Shown in pieces: positions 35,548 to 44,348 of a stretch of DNA of 64,000 nt (its first letter is position 1; each line of letters starts with the position of its first letter). The notes under the pieces are model-generated. The model worked only from the letters and a program-made list of their open reading frames with translations. It was not told the DNA's origin and searched no databases. This DNA is from Microbacterium hominis NBRC 15708 (lineage in GTDB: Bacteria > Actinomycetota > Actinomycetes > Actinomycetales > Microbacteriaceae): NCBI RefSeq assembly GCF_001592125.1, contig NZ_BCWI01000018.1, positions 1-64,000 of the forward strand, written 5' to 3'. Made by a program: the position numbers and the translations under genes.

Positions 35548-36380
35548 CGGCGCGCTCCCTTCGCCCAGGGCGCCACGAGGCGGGCCACGAGGCCGAGCAG
35601 CGCGTAGCCGACCAGAGCGACGGCGCCGGAGACGAGGGCGAGCGCCCAGACCCGCGGGGCGTCGAGCGCCTGCTGCGCGGCGATCATCGCCGGCCCCACA
35701 CCGAGCTCCACCTTGCCGAAGAACTCGCCGAGCACGGCGCCGAGGAAGGCCGCCGGCACGGCGATCTGCAAAGCGTTGAGCACGGACGGCAGCGCCGCGA
35801 TCAGCCGGATCTTCCGCAGCTGCGTCAGCCGCGATCCGCCGTAGACGGCGACCACGTCGAGGCTGGCCCGGTCGGCGGCCTTGAGGCCGAGCAGCGCGCC
35901 GACGACGGTCGTGAAGAAGACCGCGAGGGCGGCGAGGAAGGATGCCGTCCCCGACGGCTCGCCCGGCTTGGGCACCGGGATGATGACCACGAGCAGCATG
36001 CCGATCGCGACGATCGGGATGCAGTAGGTGATGATCGCGAGCTGCATCACCACCCCCTCCAGGCGCGGCACCACGAGCACGAGGGCGGAGAGCAGCAGCG
36101 CGAGGCCGTTGCCCCACAGATACCCGGTTCCCGCCTCACTGATCGTGACGGAGAAGTTGCGGGCGAAGTACGACCATCCGCTGTCCACGATCTCGGCGAC
36201 GACCTGTGGCGGGGTGGGGATGGCCTGGACCCCGCCCGGGCCGACGCGCGCGAACACGGTGGCGGCGAGCACCCACCACAGCAGGATGATCCCGACGCCG
36301 CCCAGCACGCCCGTGAGCCAGGCCGGGAGGCGGACGGCGCGGCGGGTGAGGCCGCGCGTCATCGCCTGGTCAGTGGTCAT
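35544..36380 (-). CDS. ABC permease, NMT1/THI5-importer type (first)
   Basis: 278-residue BPD-transport permease with six to seven helices; the coupling loop is [25 protein letters not shown], very like that of the second permease, so the pair arose by duplication. Its start lies 11 bases inside the ATPase gene. Both permeases being present contrasts with the usual single permease homodimer of SsuC/ThiX-type systems. Confidence 0.85.
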   Translation of the reverse strand: MTTDQAMTRGLTRRAVRLPAWLTGVLGGVGIILLWWVLAATVFARVGPGGVQAIPTPPQVVAEIVDSGWSYFARNFSVTISEAGTGYLWGNGLALLLSALVLVVPRLEGVVMQLAIITYCIPIVAIGMLLVVIIPVPKPGEPSGTASFLAALAVFFTTVVGALLGLKAADRASLDVVAVYGGSRLTQLRKIRLIAALPSVLNALQIAVPAAFLGAVLGEFFGKVELGVGPAMIAAQQALDAPRVWALALVSGAVALVGYALLGLVARLVAPWAKGARR

Positions 36381-37194
36381 CGGCCGCGGCGCCTCCCGCG
36401 CCGAACAGCAGCTCGGATGCCCGGTCGACGTAGGCGTGGAACTCCGGCGTGCGCATCATCTCGGGCAGCCGCGGACGCGGCAGGTCGATCTCCATGACCT
36501 CCTTGACGCGACCCGGACGCGGGCTCATCACCGCCACCTGATCGGAGAGGAAGATCGCCTCGGAGATGCCGTGCGTCACCATGAGGGTGGTCGCCGGCTT
36601 CTCGGTCCAGATGCGCAGGAGCTCGAGGTTCAGCTTCTGCCGCGTCATGTCGTCGAGGGCGCCGAAGGGCTCGTCGAACAGCAGCACCGACGGTTTCATG
36701 ATGAGCGAGCGCGCGATCGACACGCGCTGACGCATGCCGCCCGACAGCTGCGCCGGCTTCGCCTTCTCGAAGCCCTTGAGCCCGACCAGCTCGATCATCT
36801 CGCGCACGTAGTCGCGGTCGACGGGACGGCCCGCCACCTCGAACGGGAGCTGGATGTTGGACTGCACGCTGCGCCAGGGCAGCAGCGCCGAGTCCTGGAA
36901 CGCGATGCCCAGCTCCCCCGCCTTGCGCAGCTCCTTCGGGCTCTTGCCGTCGACGCGCGTCGTTCCGCTCGTGGGCTCCTCCAGCCCCGCGAGGATGCGC
37001 AGGATCGTGGACTTGCCGCAACCGGACGGCCCGAGCAGCGACAGGAACGATCCCTGATCGGTGTGCAGATCGGCATCCTGCAGCGCCACCACCTGCGTGC
37101 GACCGACCGTGAAGGTCTTGTTGAGTGCGGTGATCTGCAGACCGGTGCCCGGGCTCATCGCCTGGGCACCGGTCCGGGTGGCCGTGTCGGTCAC
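36370..37194 (-). CDS. ABC transporter ATP-binding protein
   Basis: 274-residue NrtD/SsuB/TauB-type ATPase: Walker [10 protein letters not shown] near 54, Q-loop [12 protein letters not shown], signature [15 protein letters not shown], Walker [12 protein letters not shown] and H-loop MVTHGISEA. It energises the two permeases encoded downstream. GTG 37194 is the start, 22 bases after the binding-protein stop. Confidence 0.92.
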   Translation of the reverse strand: MTDTATRTGAQAMSPGTGLQITALNKTFTVGRTQVVALQDADLHTDQGSFLSLLGPSGCGKSTILRILAGLEEPTSGTTRVDGKSPKELRKAGELGIAFQDSALLPWRSVQSNIQLPFEVAGRPVDRDYVREMIELVGLKGFEKAKPAQLSGGMRQRVSIARSLIMKPSVLLFDEPFGALDDMTRQKLNLELLRIWTEKPATTLMVTHGISEAIFLSDQVAVMSPRPGRVKEVMEIDLPRPRLPEMMRTPEFHAYVDRASELLFGAGGAAADDH

Positions 37195-37216
37195 GAAAGC
37201 TCCGTCGTCCCCGGCC

Positions 37217-38290
37217 TCAGCCCGCGTACGCGACGAGGCTCGGGTCCTCGGCGTAGACCTCGGAGAGGAGGCTGAGGTCGAACAGGTCGGATGCCTTGAG
37301 CGTGATGCCGGCGCCGGCGAGGCTCTCGATCGTCATGCTCTGGAGCTTGTCGGAGATGGTGAACAGGCCGTTGGCGACGGTCTCGTCCGAGACGACGAGC
37401 TCGTTCTGCGCCTTCGATCCGGCGAGCGTCTTGGCGGGGTCGAGCCCGAGGTCGGCGCCGTACGTCGACATGGCCAGGTCGGCACCCTCCTGCGGGTCGG
37501 CGAGCGCGTCCTTCCAGCCGCGGATCTCGGCCTTGAGGAACGCCTTGAGCATGTCGCGCTTGTTGGCGATGGTGTCGTCCGTCGCCGCGACGGTCTCCGC
37601 GACGAAGGGGAGGCCGTTCTCGGCGAACGGGAGGTTGGTGGTCGCGATGCCCTTCATCTCCAGCGTGATCGCCTCGTTCGTGAGGTACGCGACGAAGCCG
37701 TCGACCTCGCCGTTGACCAGCGGTGCCGGGTCGTACTGGACGGGGACGATCGTCAGCTCGGAGGGGTCGATGCCGTTCGCGCTCAGCAGCGCCTTGAACA
37801 GCGACGCGTTGGAGTCCTGCACGCCGATCTTCTTGCCCTTCAGGTCGGCGGGGGTCGAGATGTTGCCGCCGCTCTTGAGCGAGAGGATCGTGAAGGGGTT
37901 CTTCTGGAACGTCGCGCCGATGATCTTGACCGGCGCCCCCTCGTTCGCGACGGCGGCGCCGACGGACACCGAGTCGCTGAGGGCGACCGTGGCCGTGCCG
38001 CTGGCGAGCTCCGCCACACCGGTGGACGGACCGGGGACGAGGTTCACCGAGGAGAACCCGGCCTCCTTGTAGTACCCCTTGCTGTCGGCGATGTACTCGC
38101 CGGCGAACTCCTCGTTCTTGATCCAGCTCAGCTGCACCGTGAGGTCGCCGTAGTCGGCCGCGGCCGACGCGGACGGGTCGGACGACGACGCCGACGAGGA
38201 GGAGCAGCCGACGAGGGCGGCGACGGCGAGGGCGGTGCCCGCAAGGGCGGCGGCGGCGCGGCGAGCGCGTCGCGAGGAAAGGATGCTCAT
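37217..38290 (-). CDS. NMT1/THI5-like substrate-binding lipoprotein
   Basis: 357-residue solute-binding lipoprotein: signal peptide with lipobox LVGC (Cys29), Ser/Ala linker, then an NMT1/THI5-like domain ([71 protein letters not shown]). This family binds pyrimidine precursors, riboflavin, nitrate or sulfonates. Co-transcription with an adenine-deaminase-like gene, and GAAAC motifs upstream shared with xanthine dehydrogenase and allantoinase genes, suggest a purine-type ligand. ATG 38290 begins a normal signal peptide. Confidence 0.85.
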   Translation of the reverse strand: MSILSSRRARRAAAALAGTALAVAALVGCSSSSASSSDPSASAAADYGDLTVQLSWIKNEEFAGEYIADSKGYYKEAGFSSVNLVPGPSTGVAELASGTATVALSDSVSVGAAVANEGAPVKIIGATFQKNPFTILSLKSGGNISTPADLKGKKIGVQDSNASLFKALLSANGIDPSELTIVPVQYDPAPLVNGEVDGFVAYLTNEAITLEMKGIATTNLPFAENGLPFVAETVAATDDTIANKRDMLKAFLKAEIRGWKDALADPQEGADLAMSTYGADLGLDPAKTLAGSKAQNELVVSDETVANGLFTISDKLQSMTIESLAGAGITLKASDLFDLSLLSEVYAEDPSLVAYAG

Positions 38291-38381
38291 GTGCTGTGAT
38301 CTCCGTGTTCTTGACGGTTCTCTTCGGGGCGAGGACCTCGTGCGCCACCGGCGCGACTGCAAGCGACGCTAGGAGATGCAC

Positions 38382-38408
38382 GTTTCGCGGACATCGGGGG
38401 TCTGTTTC
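38382..38408. promoter_or_regulatory. GAAAC motif pair upstream of the purine-type ABC operon
   Basis: Two GTTTC copies on the plus strand (38382 and 38404), 22 bases apart. Read on the coding strand this is GAAACA...CGCGAAAC, a stretched version of the motif upstream of xdh and allB. Confidence 0.4.
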
Positions 38409-38415
38409 GGGGCGG

Positions 38416-38979
38416 TTACGCCTCCGTCGGACGACGGTCGACATCGCGCCCGTGCCAGAGGTCGGCGCACTCCACCGCCTCCGCGCCGTGCGCGCGCAGG
38501 TAGCCGCCGGCGCCGCGGTCGGCACGCAGCGACGCCCCCAGCGGGCCCCAGTGGTCACGGCCGATGAGCACGGGATGCCCGGGAGCGCCGGCGTAGCGCG
38601 CCCGGCGGAGACTGCTCGGTTCGGCATCCCGCATCACCCGACGGCAGGCGGATGCCGGGAGCTCCGGGACGTCGACCGGCACCAGCAGCGCGGCCGCGGC
38701 GGCGGTCCCGGCGGCCGCGTCGAGACCGGCCCGGACGGAGGCCGACAGCCCCTCGCGCCACCGCGGGGCGCGGACGACGACGGCCTCGCGGGGCACGTGG
38801 ACGGCGGCGTCGTCGGCCGCGGCGCCCAGCACGACGAGCACCGGGTCGCACCCGGCGGCCCGGAGCGTCCGCACCGCGCGGGCCAGCCACGGCTCGCCCG
38901 CGGCGTCGCGCGCGAGCGCCTTCGGCCCGCCGAAGCGGGTGCCCGCACCCGCCGCGAGCACGATGGCGCAGACGGTCAC
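38416..38979 (-). CDS. MobA/MocA-like nucleotidyltransferase
   Basis: 187-residue NTP-transferase-like protein with the nucleotide-binding start IVLAAGAGTRFGGPKAL and PVDVPELPASA later. It matches the molybdenum-cofactor cytidylyl/guanylyl-transferase family (MocA/MobA). It probably attaches CMP (or GMP) to the pterin, or otherwise matures Moco for the xanthine dehydrogenase encoded next door. GTG 38979 overlaps the xdhC stop (GTGA). Confidence 0.85.
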   Translation of the reverse strand: MTVCAIVLAAGAGTRFGGPKALARDAAGEPWLARAVRTLRAAGCDPVLVVLGAAADDAAVHVPREAVVVRAPRWREGLSASVRAGLDAAAGTAAAAALLVPVDVPELPASACRRVMRDAEPSSLRRARYAGAPGHPVLIGRDHWGPLGASLRADRGAGGYLRAHGAEAVECADLWHGRDVDRRPTEA

Positions 38980-40055
38980 AGACGCGCCATCGGAGCCCGC
39001 GGCACCGCGCAGATCACCGCGCGCGGCGCTCCGGGCTGCTCGCGCGTCGGCGGCGCCGGGGCGGTGCCGCCGTGGATCGCACCGGCGAGGGTCGACAGCG
39101 CAGCTCCCGATCCGCCGTGACGGTCGGCGACGATCTCGGCCAGGATCGACAGCGCCGTCTCGTCGGCCGAGACGGCGCCGAGGTCGAGGCCGATCGGAGA
39201 GCGCAGGCGCGCGAGCTCGCGGTCGCCGACACCGGCCTCGCGCAGCCGCCGCATCCGGTCGTCGTGCGTGCGCCGGCTGCCCATCGCGCCGACGTAGTCG
39301 GCACCGGAGGCGAGCGCGACGCGCAGCGCGGGAACGTCGAGGCGCGCGTCGTGGCTGAGCACGCAGATCGCGGTCGGGCCTTCGAGACTCTGCGTCGCGA
39401 GGTAGCGGTCGGGCCAGTCGACCACGACATCGGCTCCCGGGAAGCGGTCGACGCTCGCGAAGACCTCCCGCGGGTCGACGACCACGACGCGGTGGCCGAG
39501 GGCGGCGCCCAGCCGGGCGAGCGCGACGGCGAACTCGACGGCGCCGACCACGATGAGCCGTGGCCGCGCGCCGACCTCGACGACGACCGCGTCGGCATCC
39601 GTACCGGCATCGCCGTCCTCGTCCCCGGCCTCGATGACGAATCCCGCGCCGGTGAGCGGCCCCGACGTGACGAGACGGAACCGGGTCGGGATGCCGCGGG
39701 CATCCCGTTCGGCCAGCAGCGCCAGCTGCGCCGCCGCCGCACCGGTCGGCGGAACCGGGCGCACGAGGACGTCCACCGCCCCGCCGCAGGTCAGGCCGAT
39801 CGCGAGGCCCTCGCCGTCGCTGTAGCCGAAGGTCTCGACCGAGGCGTCACCGGTCGCGATCGCCTCCAGAGCGCGCTCGTAGACGGCGCCCTCGACGCAG
39901 CCCCCGGACACGTTGCCGAACACCCCGGCCGCCGAGACGATCATGCTCGAGCCGACCGGACGCGGCGCGCTGCCCGACGTGCCGACGACCGTGGCGATCG
40001 CGAACGCTCGCCCCTCGCGCACCCATCGGGCCGCCGGGGACAGGATCTCGCGCAT
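38976..40055 (-). CDS. xdhC: XdhC-family molybdenum cofactor insertion protein
   Basis: 359-residue XdhC/CoxI-type chaperone that binds sulfurated Moco and inserts it into xanthine dehydrogenase. It has the N-terminal XdhC/CoxI domain (AIATVVGTSGSAPRPVGSSM, FGNVSGGCVEGAVYE with the conserved Cys) and a C-terminal Rossmann domain (LIVVGAVEFAVALARLGAALGH..., DYVGAMGSRRTHDDR). It starts at ATG 40055 with TAGCGT seven bases upstream. It is divergent from the xanthine dehydrogenase genes and coupled to the MocA-like gene. Confidence 0.92.
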   Translation of the reverse strand: MREILSPAARWVREGRAFAIATVVGTSGSAPRPVGSSMIVSAAGVFGNVSGGCVEGAVYERALEAIATGDASVETFGYSDGEGLAIGLTCGGAVDVLVRPVPPTGAAAAQLALLAERDARGIPTRFRLVTSGPLTGAGFVIEAGDEDGDAGTDADAVVVEVGARPRLIVVGAVEFAVALARLGAALGHRVVVVDPREVFASVDRFPGADVVVDWPDRYLATQSLEGPTAICVLSHDARLDVPALRVALASGADYVGAMGSRRTHDDRMRRLREAGVGDRELARLRSPIGLDLGAVSADETALSILAEIVADRHGGSGAALSTLAGAIHGGTAPAPPTREQPGAPRAVICAVPRAPMARL

Positions 40056-40062
40056 GGCCGCC

Positions 40063-40068
40063 ACGCTA
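40063..40068 (-). promoter_or_regulatory. Leaderless -10 box of xdhC
   Basis: TAGCGT on the minus strand, seven bases before ATG 40055. Confidence 0.5.
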
Positions 40069-40102
40069 ACCACCGCTCGTTGCGGGCCTGTTGCGGGCGC
40101 GT

Positions 40103-40131
40103 GAAACACGGGCGAAACGGGGCTCTGTTTC
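40103..40131. promoter_or_regulatory. GAAACAC-GGG-CGAAAC operator candidate, xdhC/xdh intergenic region
   Basis: GAAACACGGGCGAAAC (40103-40118), two GAAAC copies 11 bases apart, plus an inverted GTTTC at 40127-40131. Almost the same 16-mer (GAAACACCCGCGAAAC) lies upstream of allantoinase on the other strand. Confidence 0.6.
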
Positions 40132-40201
40132 ACTCGATCACCATCGGGCCCGCGCAGGCGAACGCGCCGCGCACCCATCGAACGAGTAACGGAGCAGCAC
40201 C

Positions 40202-41005
40202 ATGGACATCACCACCGTCCGCGCGTTCCGCCTCGCGCACACCCGCGACGACCTCGTGCTCGCGCCCGGAGAGGTCGTCATCGCGGGCGGCACGTGGCTG
40301 ATGAGCGAGCCGCAGCCGGGGGTGACCGGCTTCGTCGACCTGACCGGGATGGGCTGGCCCGACATCGAAGTCGCCGCGGACGGCCTGCGCATCGGAGCCA
40401 CCTGCACGATCGCGCGTCTCGTGGCCTTCGCCGCGGAGGCACCGATCGAGTGGACCGCCGCGGCGCTGATCCCGGATGCCGCGAATGCCCTCCTCGCCTC
40501 GTTCAAGATCTGGAACACCGCCACCGTCGGCGGGAACGTCTGCCGGGCGTTCGCCGCCGGCGCCATGGTGTCGCTGTGCGTCGCCCTCGACGGTGTCGCC
40601 GAGATCTGGAGCGGGGCGGGCGATCGCGAGCTGCCGGTCGCGGAGCTGGTCACCGGCAACGGGACGACGGCGCTCGCTCCCGGTGAGGTGCTGCGCAGCA
40701 TCCGCCTGCCGGCCGCCGCGCTGCGCTCGCGCGCCGCGCTGCGCAAGATCGCCCTCGCCGAGCACGGGCGCTCGGGTGCCGTCGTCACGGGCCGCGTCGA
40801 CCCCGACGGCACGAGCGTCTTCACCGTCACGGCGGCCACGTGGCGCCCGACCGTGCTGCGCTTCCCCGCCGTGCCGGATGCCGCGGTCCTCGCCGCGGCG
40901 GTCCACGGCGCCGCGGGCTACTACACCGACCCCCTCGGGTCGGCGGACTGGCGCCGCGGCGTCAGCGCCGTGCTCGCCGAGGAGATCCGGAGGGAGCTGA
41001 CATGA
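40202..41005 (+). CDS. Xanthine dehydrogenase FAD-binding subunit
   Basis: 267-residue FAD-binding subunit (CoxM/XdhB-like) that passes electrons from the iron-sulfur clusters to NAD+. FAD site marks are VIAGGTWLMS near residue 28 and the IWNTATVGGNVCRAFAAGAM stretch near 100-120; a CO_deh_flav_C-like end follows. ATG 40202 has GGAG upstream. Its stop overlaps the start of the large subunit (ATGA). Confidence 0.92.
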   Translation: MDITTVRAFRLAHTRDDLVLAPGEVVIAGGTWLMSEPQPGVTGFVDLTGMGWPDIEVAADGLRIGATCTIARLVAFAAEAPIEWTAAALIPDAANALLASFKIWNTATVGGNVCRAFAAGAMVSLCVALDGVAEIWSGAGDRELPVAELVTGNGTTALAPGEVLRSIRLPAAALRSRAALRKIALAEHGRSGAVVTGRVDPDGTSVFTVTAATWRPTVLRFPAVPDAAVLAAAVHGAAGYYTDPLGSADWRRGVSAVLAEEIRRELT

Positions 41006-43722
41006 GGTGGACCGTCGACGGCGCCGAGAGGGATGCCGACCCCCGCCCCGGCCAGTGCCTGCGCACGCTGCTGCGCGAGACGGGGCACACGCAGGTCAAG
41101 AAGGGCTGCGACGCCGGCGACTGCGGCGCCTGCACGGTGCTGCTGGACGGCGAGCCGGTGCACTCCTGCCTCATCCCCGCGGTCCGGGTCGAGGGACGCG
41201 CCGTGACGACGGCGGCGGGGCTCGCACCCGGCGACGAGCTGCACCCCGTGCAGGAGGCGCTCGCCTCCGGTTTCGGCTTCCAGTGCGGGTTCTGCACGCC
41301 GGGCATGAGCGTGACGGCCTCCACCCTGTGCGCGTCGGATCTCGACGACCTCGACCGACGCATGAAGGGCAATCTCTGCCGCTGCACCGGCTACCGTCCG
41401 ATCCGCGAGGCGATCATGACGGCCGTCCTCGAGACCGGACCGTCGCACCGCGAGCGGGTCGTCGCTCCGCCGGAGGCGCCGCTCGTGGGGCGCTCGGTAC
41501 CGCCGGAGGCCGGGCCGCGGCTGACGCAGGGACGCGAGCCCTTCACCTTCGACCTCGAGCCCGGTCATCCGGCGACCGACGCGCTGGTGCTGCGGCTGGT
41601 CACGAGCCCGCACGCCCACGCGCGGATCACCGGGATCGACGTCTCCGCGGCTCGCGCCGTTCCGGGCGTCGTGGCCGTCCTGACGCACCGGGACGTGCCC
41701 GACGTGCGCTACTCCACGGGTCGGCACGAGCACCGCACCGACGACCCCGACGACACGCGCATGCTCGACGACGTCGTCCGCCACATCGGCCAGCGGGTCG
41801 CCGCGGTGGTCGCCGAGACCGCCGAGGCCGCCGACGAGGCGTGCCGGCTCGTCCGCGTCGACTACGCGCCGCTGCCCGCCGTGTTCGATCCCGACGAGGC
41901 CCGACGACCCGGCGCCCCGCTGCTGCACCCCGAGCGCACGCCCGACGACCGCGTCGACGAGGCGGGACGCAACGTCATCGCGAGCGTGCACACCGGCCCC
42001 GACGTCACCGCGGCCCTCCGCGCGAGCGCCGTGACCGTCAGCGGCACCTGGCAGACCTCGCGCGTGAGCCACGCGCAGCTCGAGACCCACGGGTCGATCG
42101 GCTGGATCGATGACGAGGGTCGCCTCGTCATCCGCTCCTCGACGCAGGTGCCGTTCCTCACGCGCGACGAGCTCGCCCGCATCCTCGGGCTCGACCGCGA
42201 CCGCGTGCGGGTGCACGCCGCGCGCCTGGGCGGGGGCTTCGGCGGCAAGCAGGAGCTGTTCACCGAAGACCTCGTCGCCCTCGCGGTGCTGCGCACGGGC
42301 CGGCCGGTCGCGTTCGAGTTCACGCGCGCGGACGAGTTCCAACGCGCCGCCGTGCGGCATCCGATGCGGGTGAGCGTCACGCTGGGCGCCGACGACGAGG
42401 GCCTGCTCACAGCCATGGCGATCGACGTGCTGAGCGACACGGGCGCCTACGGCAACCATTCCCGCGGCGTGATGTTCCACTCGCTCGCCGAGTCCACGAC
42501 GATCTACCGGGTGCCGCTCAAGCGACTGGACGCCGAGGTGGTCTACACGAACAACGTCCCCTCCGGCGCCTTCCGCGGCTACGGGCTCGGGCAGATCGTG
42601 CTCGGCGTGGAGTCGGCCATGGACATGCTGTCCGAGCGGCTCGGCATCGACCCGTTCGAGCTGCGGCGCCGCAATGCCGTGACGCCGGAGGACGATCCGG
42701 AGCACGACGACCTCGTCTGGGGCAGCTATGGGTTCGACCAGTGCCTCGACCTCGCCGAGTCGGCGCTGCGGCGCGGCAACGGCGTCGAGGCGCCCGCGGG
42801 CTGGCTCGTCGGTGAGGGCGTCGCCGCCGCGATGATCGCCACGATGGCGCCTTTCGGCCACATCGCGCACACGAGCGCGACGCTGCGCGCCGACGGCACC
42901 TACCTGGTGCGCGCCGGGACGGCGGAGTTCGGCAACGGCACGACGACCGTGCTGCGCCAGATCGCCGCGACCGACCTCGCCGCCGACCCCGCGCGGATCG
43001 CCCTGTGGCACGCCGACACCGACGCGGTCGCGCACGACACCGGCGCGTTCGCGTCCGCCGGCATCACCGTCGCCGGCAAGGCGCTGCACGCCGCGTGCCT
43101 CGCCCTGGCGGCGCGACTGCGCGACGGCGCGGCGGCGCTGACCGGCACGGATGCCGCCCACGCCCGACTCATGCCCGACGGCGTATACACACCCGCACGA
43201 GTGGTGTCGTTCGCCGAGCTGACGGCGGACGGCGAGATCTCGGCCGACGGCAGCGAGGCCGGCGAGCAGCGCTCGCTCGCCTTCAACGTGCACGCCGTGC
43301 GCGTCGCGGTCGATCCGCGGACGGGCGTCGTCCGCATCCTCCAGTCGATCCAGTCGGCGGATGCCGGATTCGTGATGAACCCCGCGCAGTGCCGCGGCCA
43401 GATCGAGGGTGGCGTCGCGCAGGGGATCGGCAGCGCGCTCTACGAGGAGGTCATGCTCGACGAGGGCAAGGTCGTCACCCCCGTCTTCCGGCTCTACCGC
43501 GTGCCCCAGTTCGGCGACGTGCCCGAGACCGAGGTCTACTTCGCCGACACCGCCGACGAGCTCGGACCCTTCGGGGCGAAGTCGATGAGCGAGTCGCCGT
43601 ACAACCCCGTCGCGCCGGCGATCGGCAACGCGATCGCCCGCGCGCTCGGCGCCCGCCCGTACGTCCAGCCGTTCCGCCGCGACCGCGTCTGGCGCCTGGC
43701 GTCGCCGCACCGCGACTCCTGA
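41002..43722 (+). CDS. Xanthine dehydrogenase, fused 2Fe-2S and molybdopterin subunit
   Basis: 906-residue oxidoreductase that hydroxylates hypoxanthine/xanthine to urate. Residues 1-150 hold two 2Fe-2S clusters: plant-type GCDAGDCGAC...C and a second with QCGFC...CRC in NLCRCTGYRPI. Residues from about 165 on are the Mo-binding domains with GGGFGGKQEL near 411, GAFRGYG near 530, EGGVAQGIGSALYEE and, near the C-terminus, GAKSMSESPYNPVAPAIGNAI where the catalytic Glu is expected. The small and large subunits, separate genes in many bacteria, are fused. FAD subunit, XdhC and a MocA-like factor are adjacent. A G-rich tract follows the stop directly. Confidence 0.92.
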   Translation: MRWTVDGAERDADPRPGQCLRTLLRETGHTQVKKGCDAGDCGACTVLLDGEPVHSCLIPAVRVEGRAVTTAAGLAPGDELHPVQEALASGFGFQCGFCTPGMSVTASTLCASDLDDLDRRMKGNLCRCTGYRPIREAIMTAVLETGPSHRERVVAPPEAPLVGRSVPPEAGPRLTQGREPFTFDLEPGHPATDALVLRLVTSPHAHARITGIDVSAARAVPGVVAVLTHRDVPDVRYSTGRHEHRTDDPDDTRMLDDVVRHIGQRVAAVVAETAEAADEACRLVRVDYAPLPAVFDPDEARRPGAPLLHPERTPDDRVDEAGRNVIASVHTGPDVTAALRASAVTVSGTWQTSRVSHAQLETHGSIGWIDDEGRLVIRSSTQVPFLTRDELARILGLDRDRVRVHAARLGGGFGGKQELFTEDLVALAVLRTGRPVAFEFTRADEFQRAAVRHPMRVSVTLGADDEGLLTAMAIDVLSDTGAYGNHSRGVMFHSLAESTTIYRVPLKRLDAEVVYTNNVPSGAFRGYGLGQIVLGVESAMDMLSERLGIDPFELRRRNAVTPEDDPEHDDLVWGSYGFDQCLDLAESALRRGNGVEAPAGWLVGEGVAAAMIATMAPFGHIAHTSATLRADGTYLVRAGTAEFGNGTTTVLRQIAATDLAADPARIALWHADTDAVAHDTGAFASAGITVAGKALHAACLALAARLRDGAAALTGTDAAHARLMPDGVYTPARVVSFAELTADGEISADGSEAGEQRSLAFNVHAVRVAVDPRTGVVRILQSIQSADAGFVMNPAQCRGQIEGGVAQGIGSALYEEVMLDEGKVVTPVFRLYRVPQFGDVPETEVYFADTADELGPFGAKSMSESPYNPVAPAIGNAIARALGARPYVQPFRRDRVWRLASPHRDS

Positions 43723-43726
43723 CCCG

Positions 43727-43802
43727 GTCGGGGTGGGGTGGGTCGGGTGGGTCGGGTGGGGCTGGGGCGGGGCTGGGTGGGGCGGGGCGGGGCGGGGCGG
43801 CG
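43727..43802 (+). repeat. G-rich tract, G-quadruplex candidate
   Basis: More than a dozen runs of three to four G separated by one or two bases, immediately after the xanthine dehydrogenase stop and on the coding strand. Confidence 0.7.
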
Positions 43803-43803
43803 A

Positions 43804-43883
43804 CCCGAACTGCAAGGCCCCGCGACCGACACGCCGACCCCAGGACCACGGATGCGGCGTGTCGCCCAGCATCCCTTGCAGTT
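43804..43883. repeat. Palindromic element A1 (AACTGCAAGG family)
   Basis: 80-bp element bounded by CCCGAACTGCAAGG and CCTTGCAGTT with an inner ACACGCCG/CGGCGTGT stem. Confidence 0.85.
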
Positions 43884-43971
43884 GGGTTGACCTGAGTCGG
43901 GCATGGCGGCGGCCGCTAGGCGCACCTGAGCAGCGTCGCTGAATCCCCTACTGCCGCGCGCCCCCTCGCAG

Positions 43972-44052
43972 CCCGAACTGCAAGGCCCCGCGACCGACAC
44001 GCCGGCCCCAGACTCATGGATGCGGCGTGTCGCCCAGCATCCCCTTGCAGTT
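43972..44052. repeat. Palindromic element A2
   Basis: 81-bp copy, nearly identical to A1 with one extra C near the right arm. Confidence 0.85.
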
Positions 44053-44160
44053 GGGTCGAGCTAGGTGTGGCGAGGACCGCGCGCGGGCGAGTAGCGGGCG
44101 GGCAAACTCGGTGCCCTTTCCGGGCCCCGGCTCCCGCGGTCCGGCCGGCCCGCGCGCGCC

Positions 44161-44196
44161 TGTGCAACCCGAACTGCCCTGTGCAACCCGAACTGC
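44161..44196. repeat. Tandem duplication of a repeat edge
   Basis: TGTGCAACCCGAACTGC occurs at 44161-44177 and again at 44180-44196 (period 19). The first copy is a truncated left end of element A3. Confidence 0.7.
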
Positions 44197-44266
44197 AAGG
44201 CCCCGCGACCGACACGCCGGCCCCAGACTCATGGATGCGGCGTGTCGCCCAGCATCCCTTGCAGTT
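44187..44266. repeat. Palindromic element A3
   Basis: 80-bp copy like A1 and A2, 83 bases before the amidohydrolase stop codon. Confidence 0.85.
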
Positions 44267-44348
44267 AGGTTGAGCTGGGGCGGGCAGCGGCAGCGGGCAG
44301 CGGGCGAGGGCCACGCCCGGCGGGGCGGGGCGACCGCGGCCGGCGGGG

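Larger units (their letters stand above)
43723..44348. other. 626-base convergent intergenic region with G-tracts and three palindromic repeats
   Basis: No gene is seen. It holds a G-rich tract (43727-43802), three copies of an 80-81 bp palindromic element and a 19-base tandem duplication. It separates the 3' ends of xanthine dehydrogenase (plus) and the amidohydrolase (minus). Confidence 0.85.

Noticed and set aside
40921..43872. 983-codon minus-strand open frame over xanthine dehydrogenase
   Set aside because: Antisense shadow; composition typical of reversed GC-rich codons.
43804..44266. Repeats at 43.8-44.3 kb (and 56.7-57.2 kb) as a CRISPR array
   Set aside because: Only three copies, 80-81 bp, palindromic over their whole length, with unequal spacing and no cas genes.
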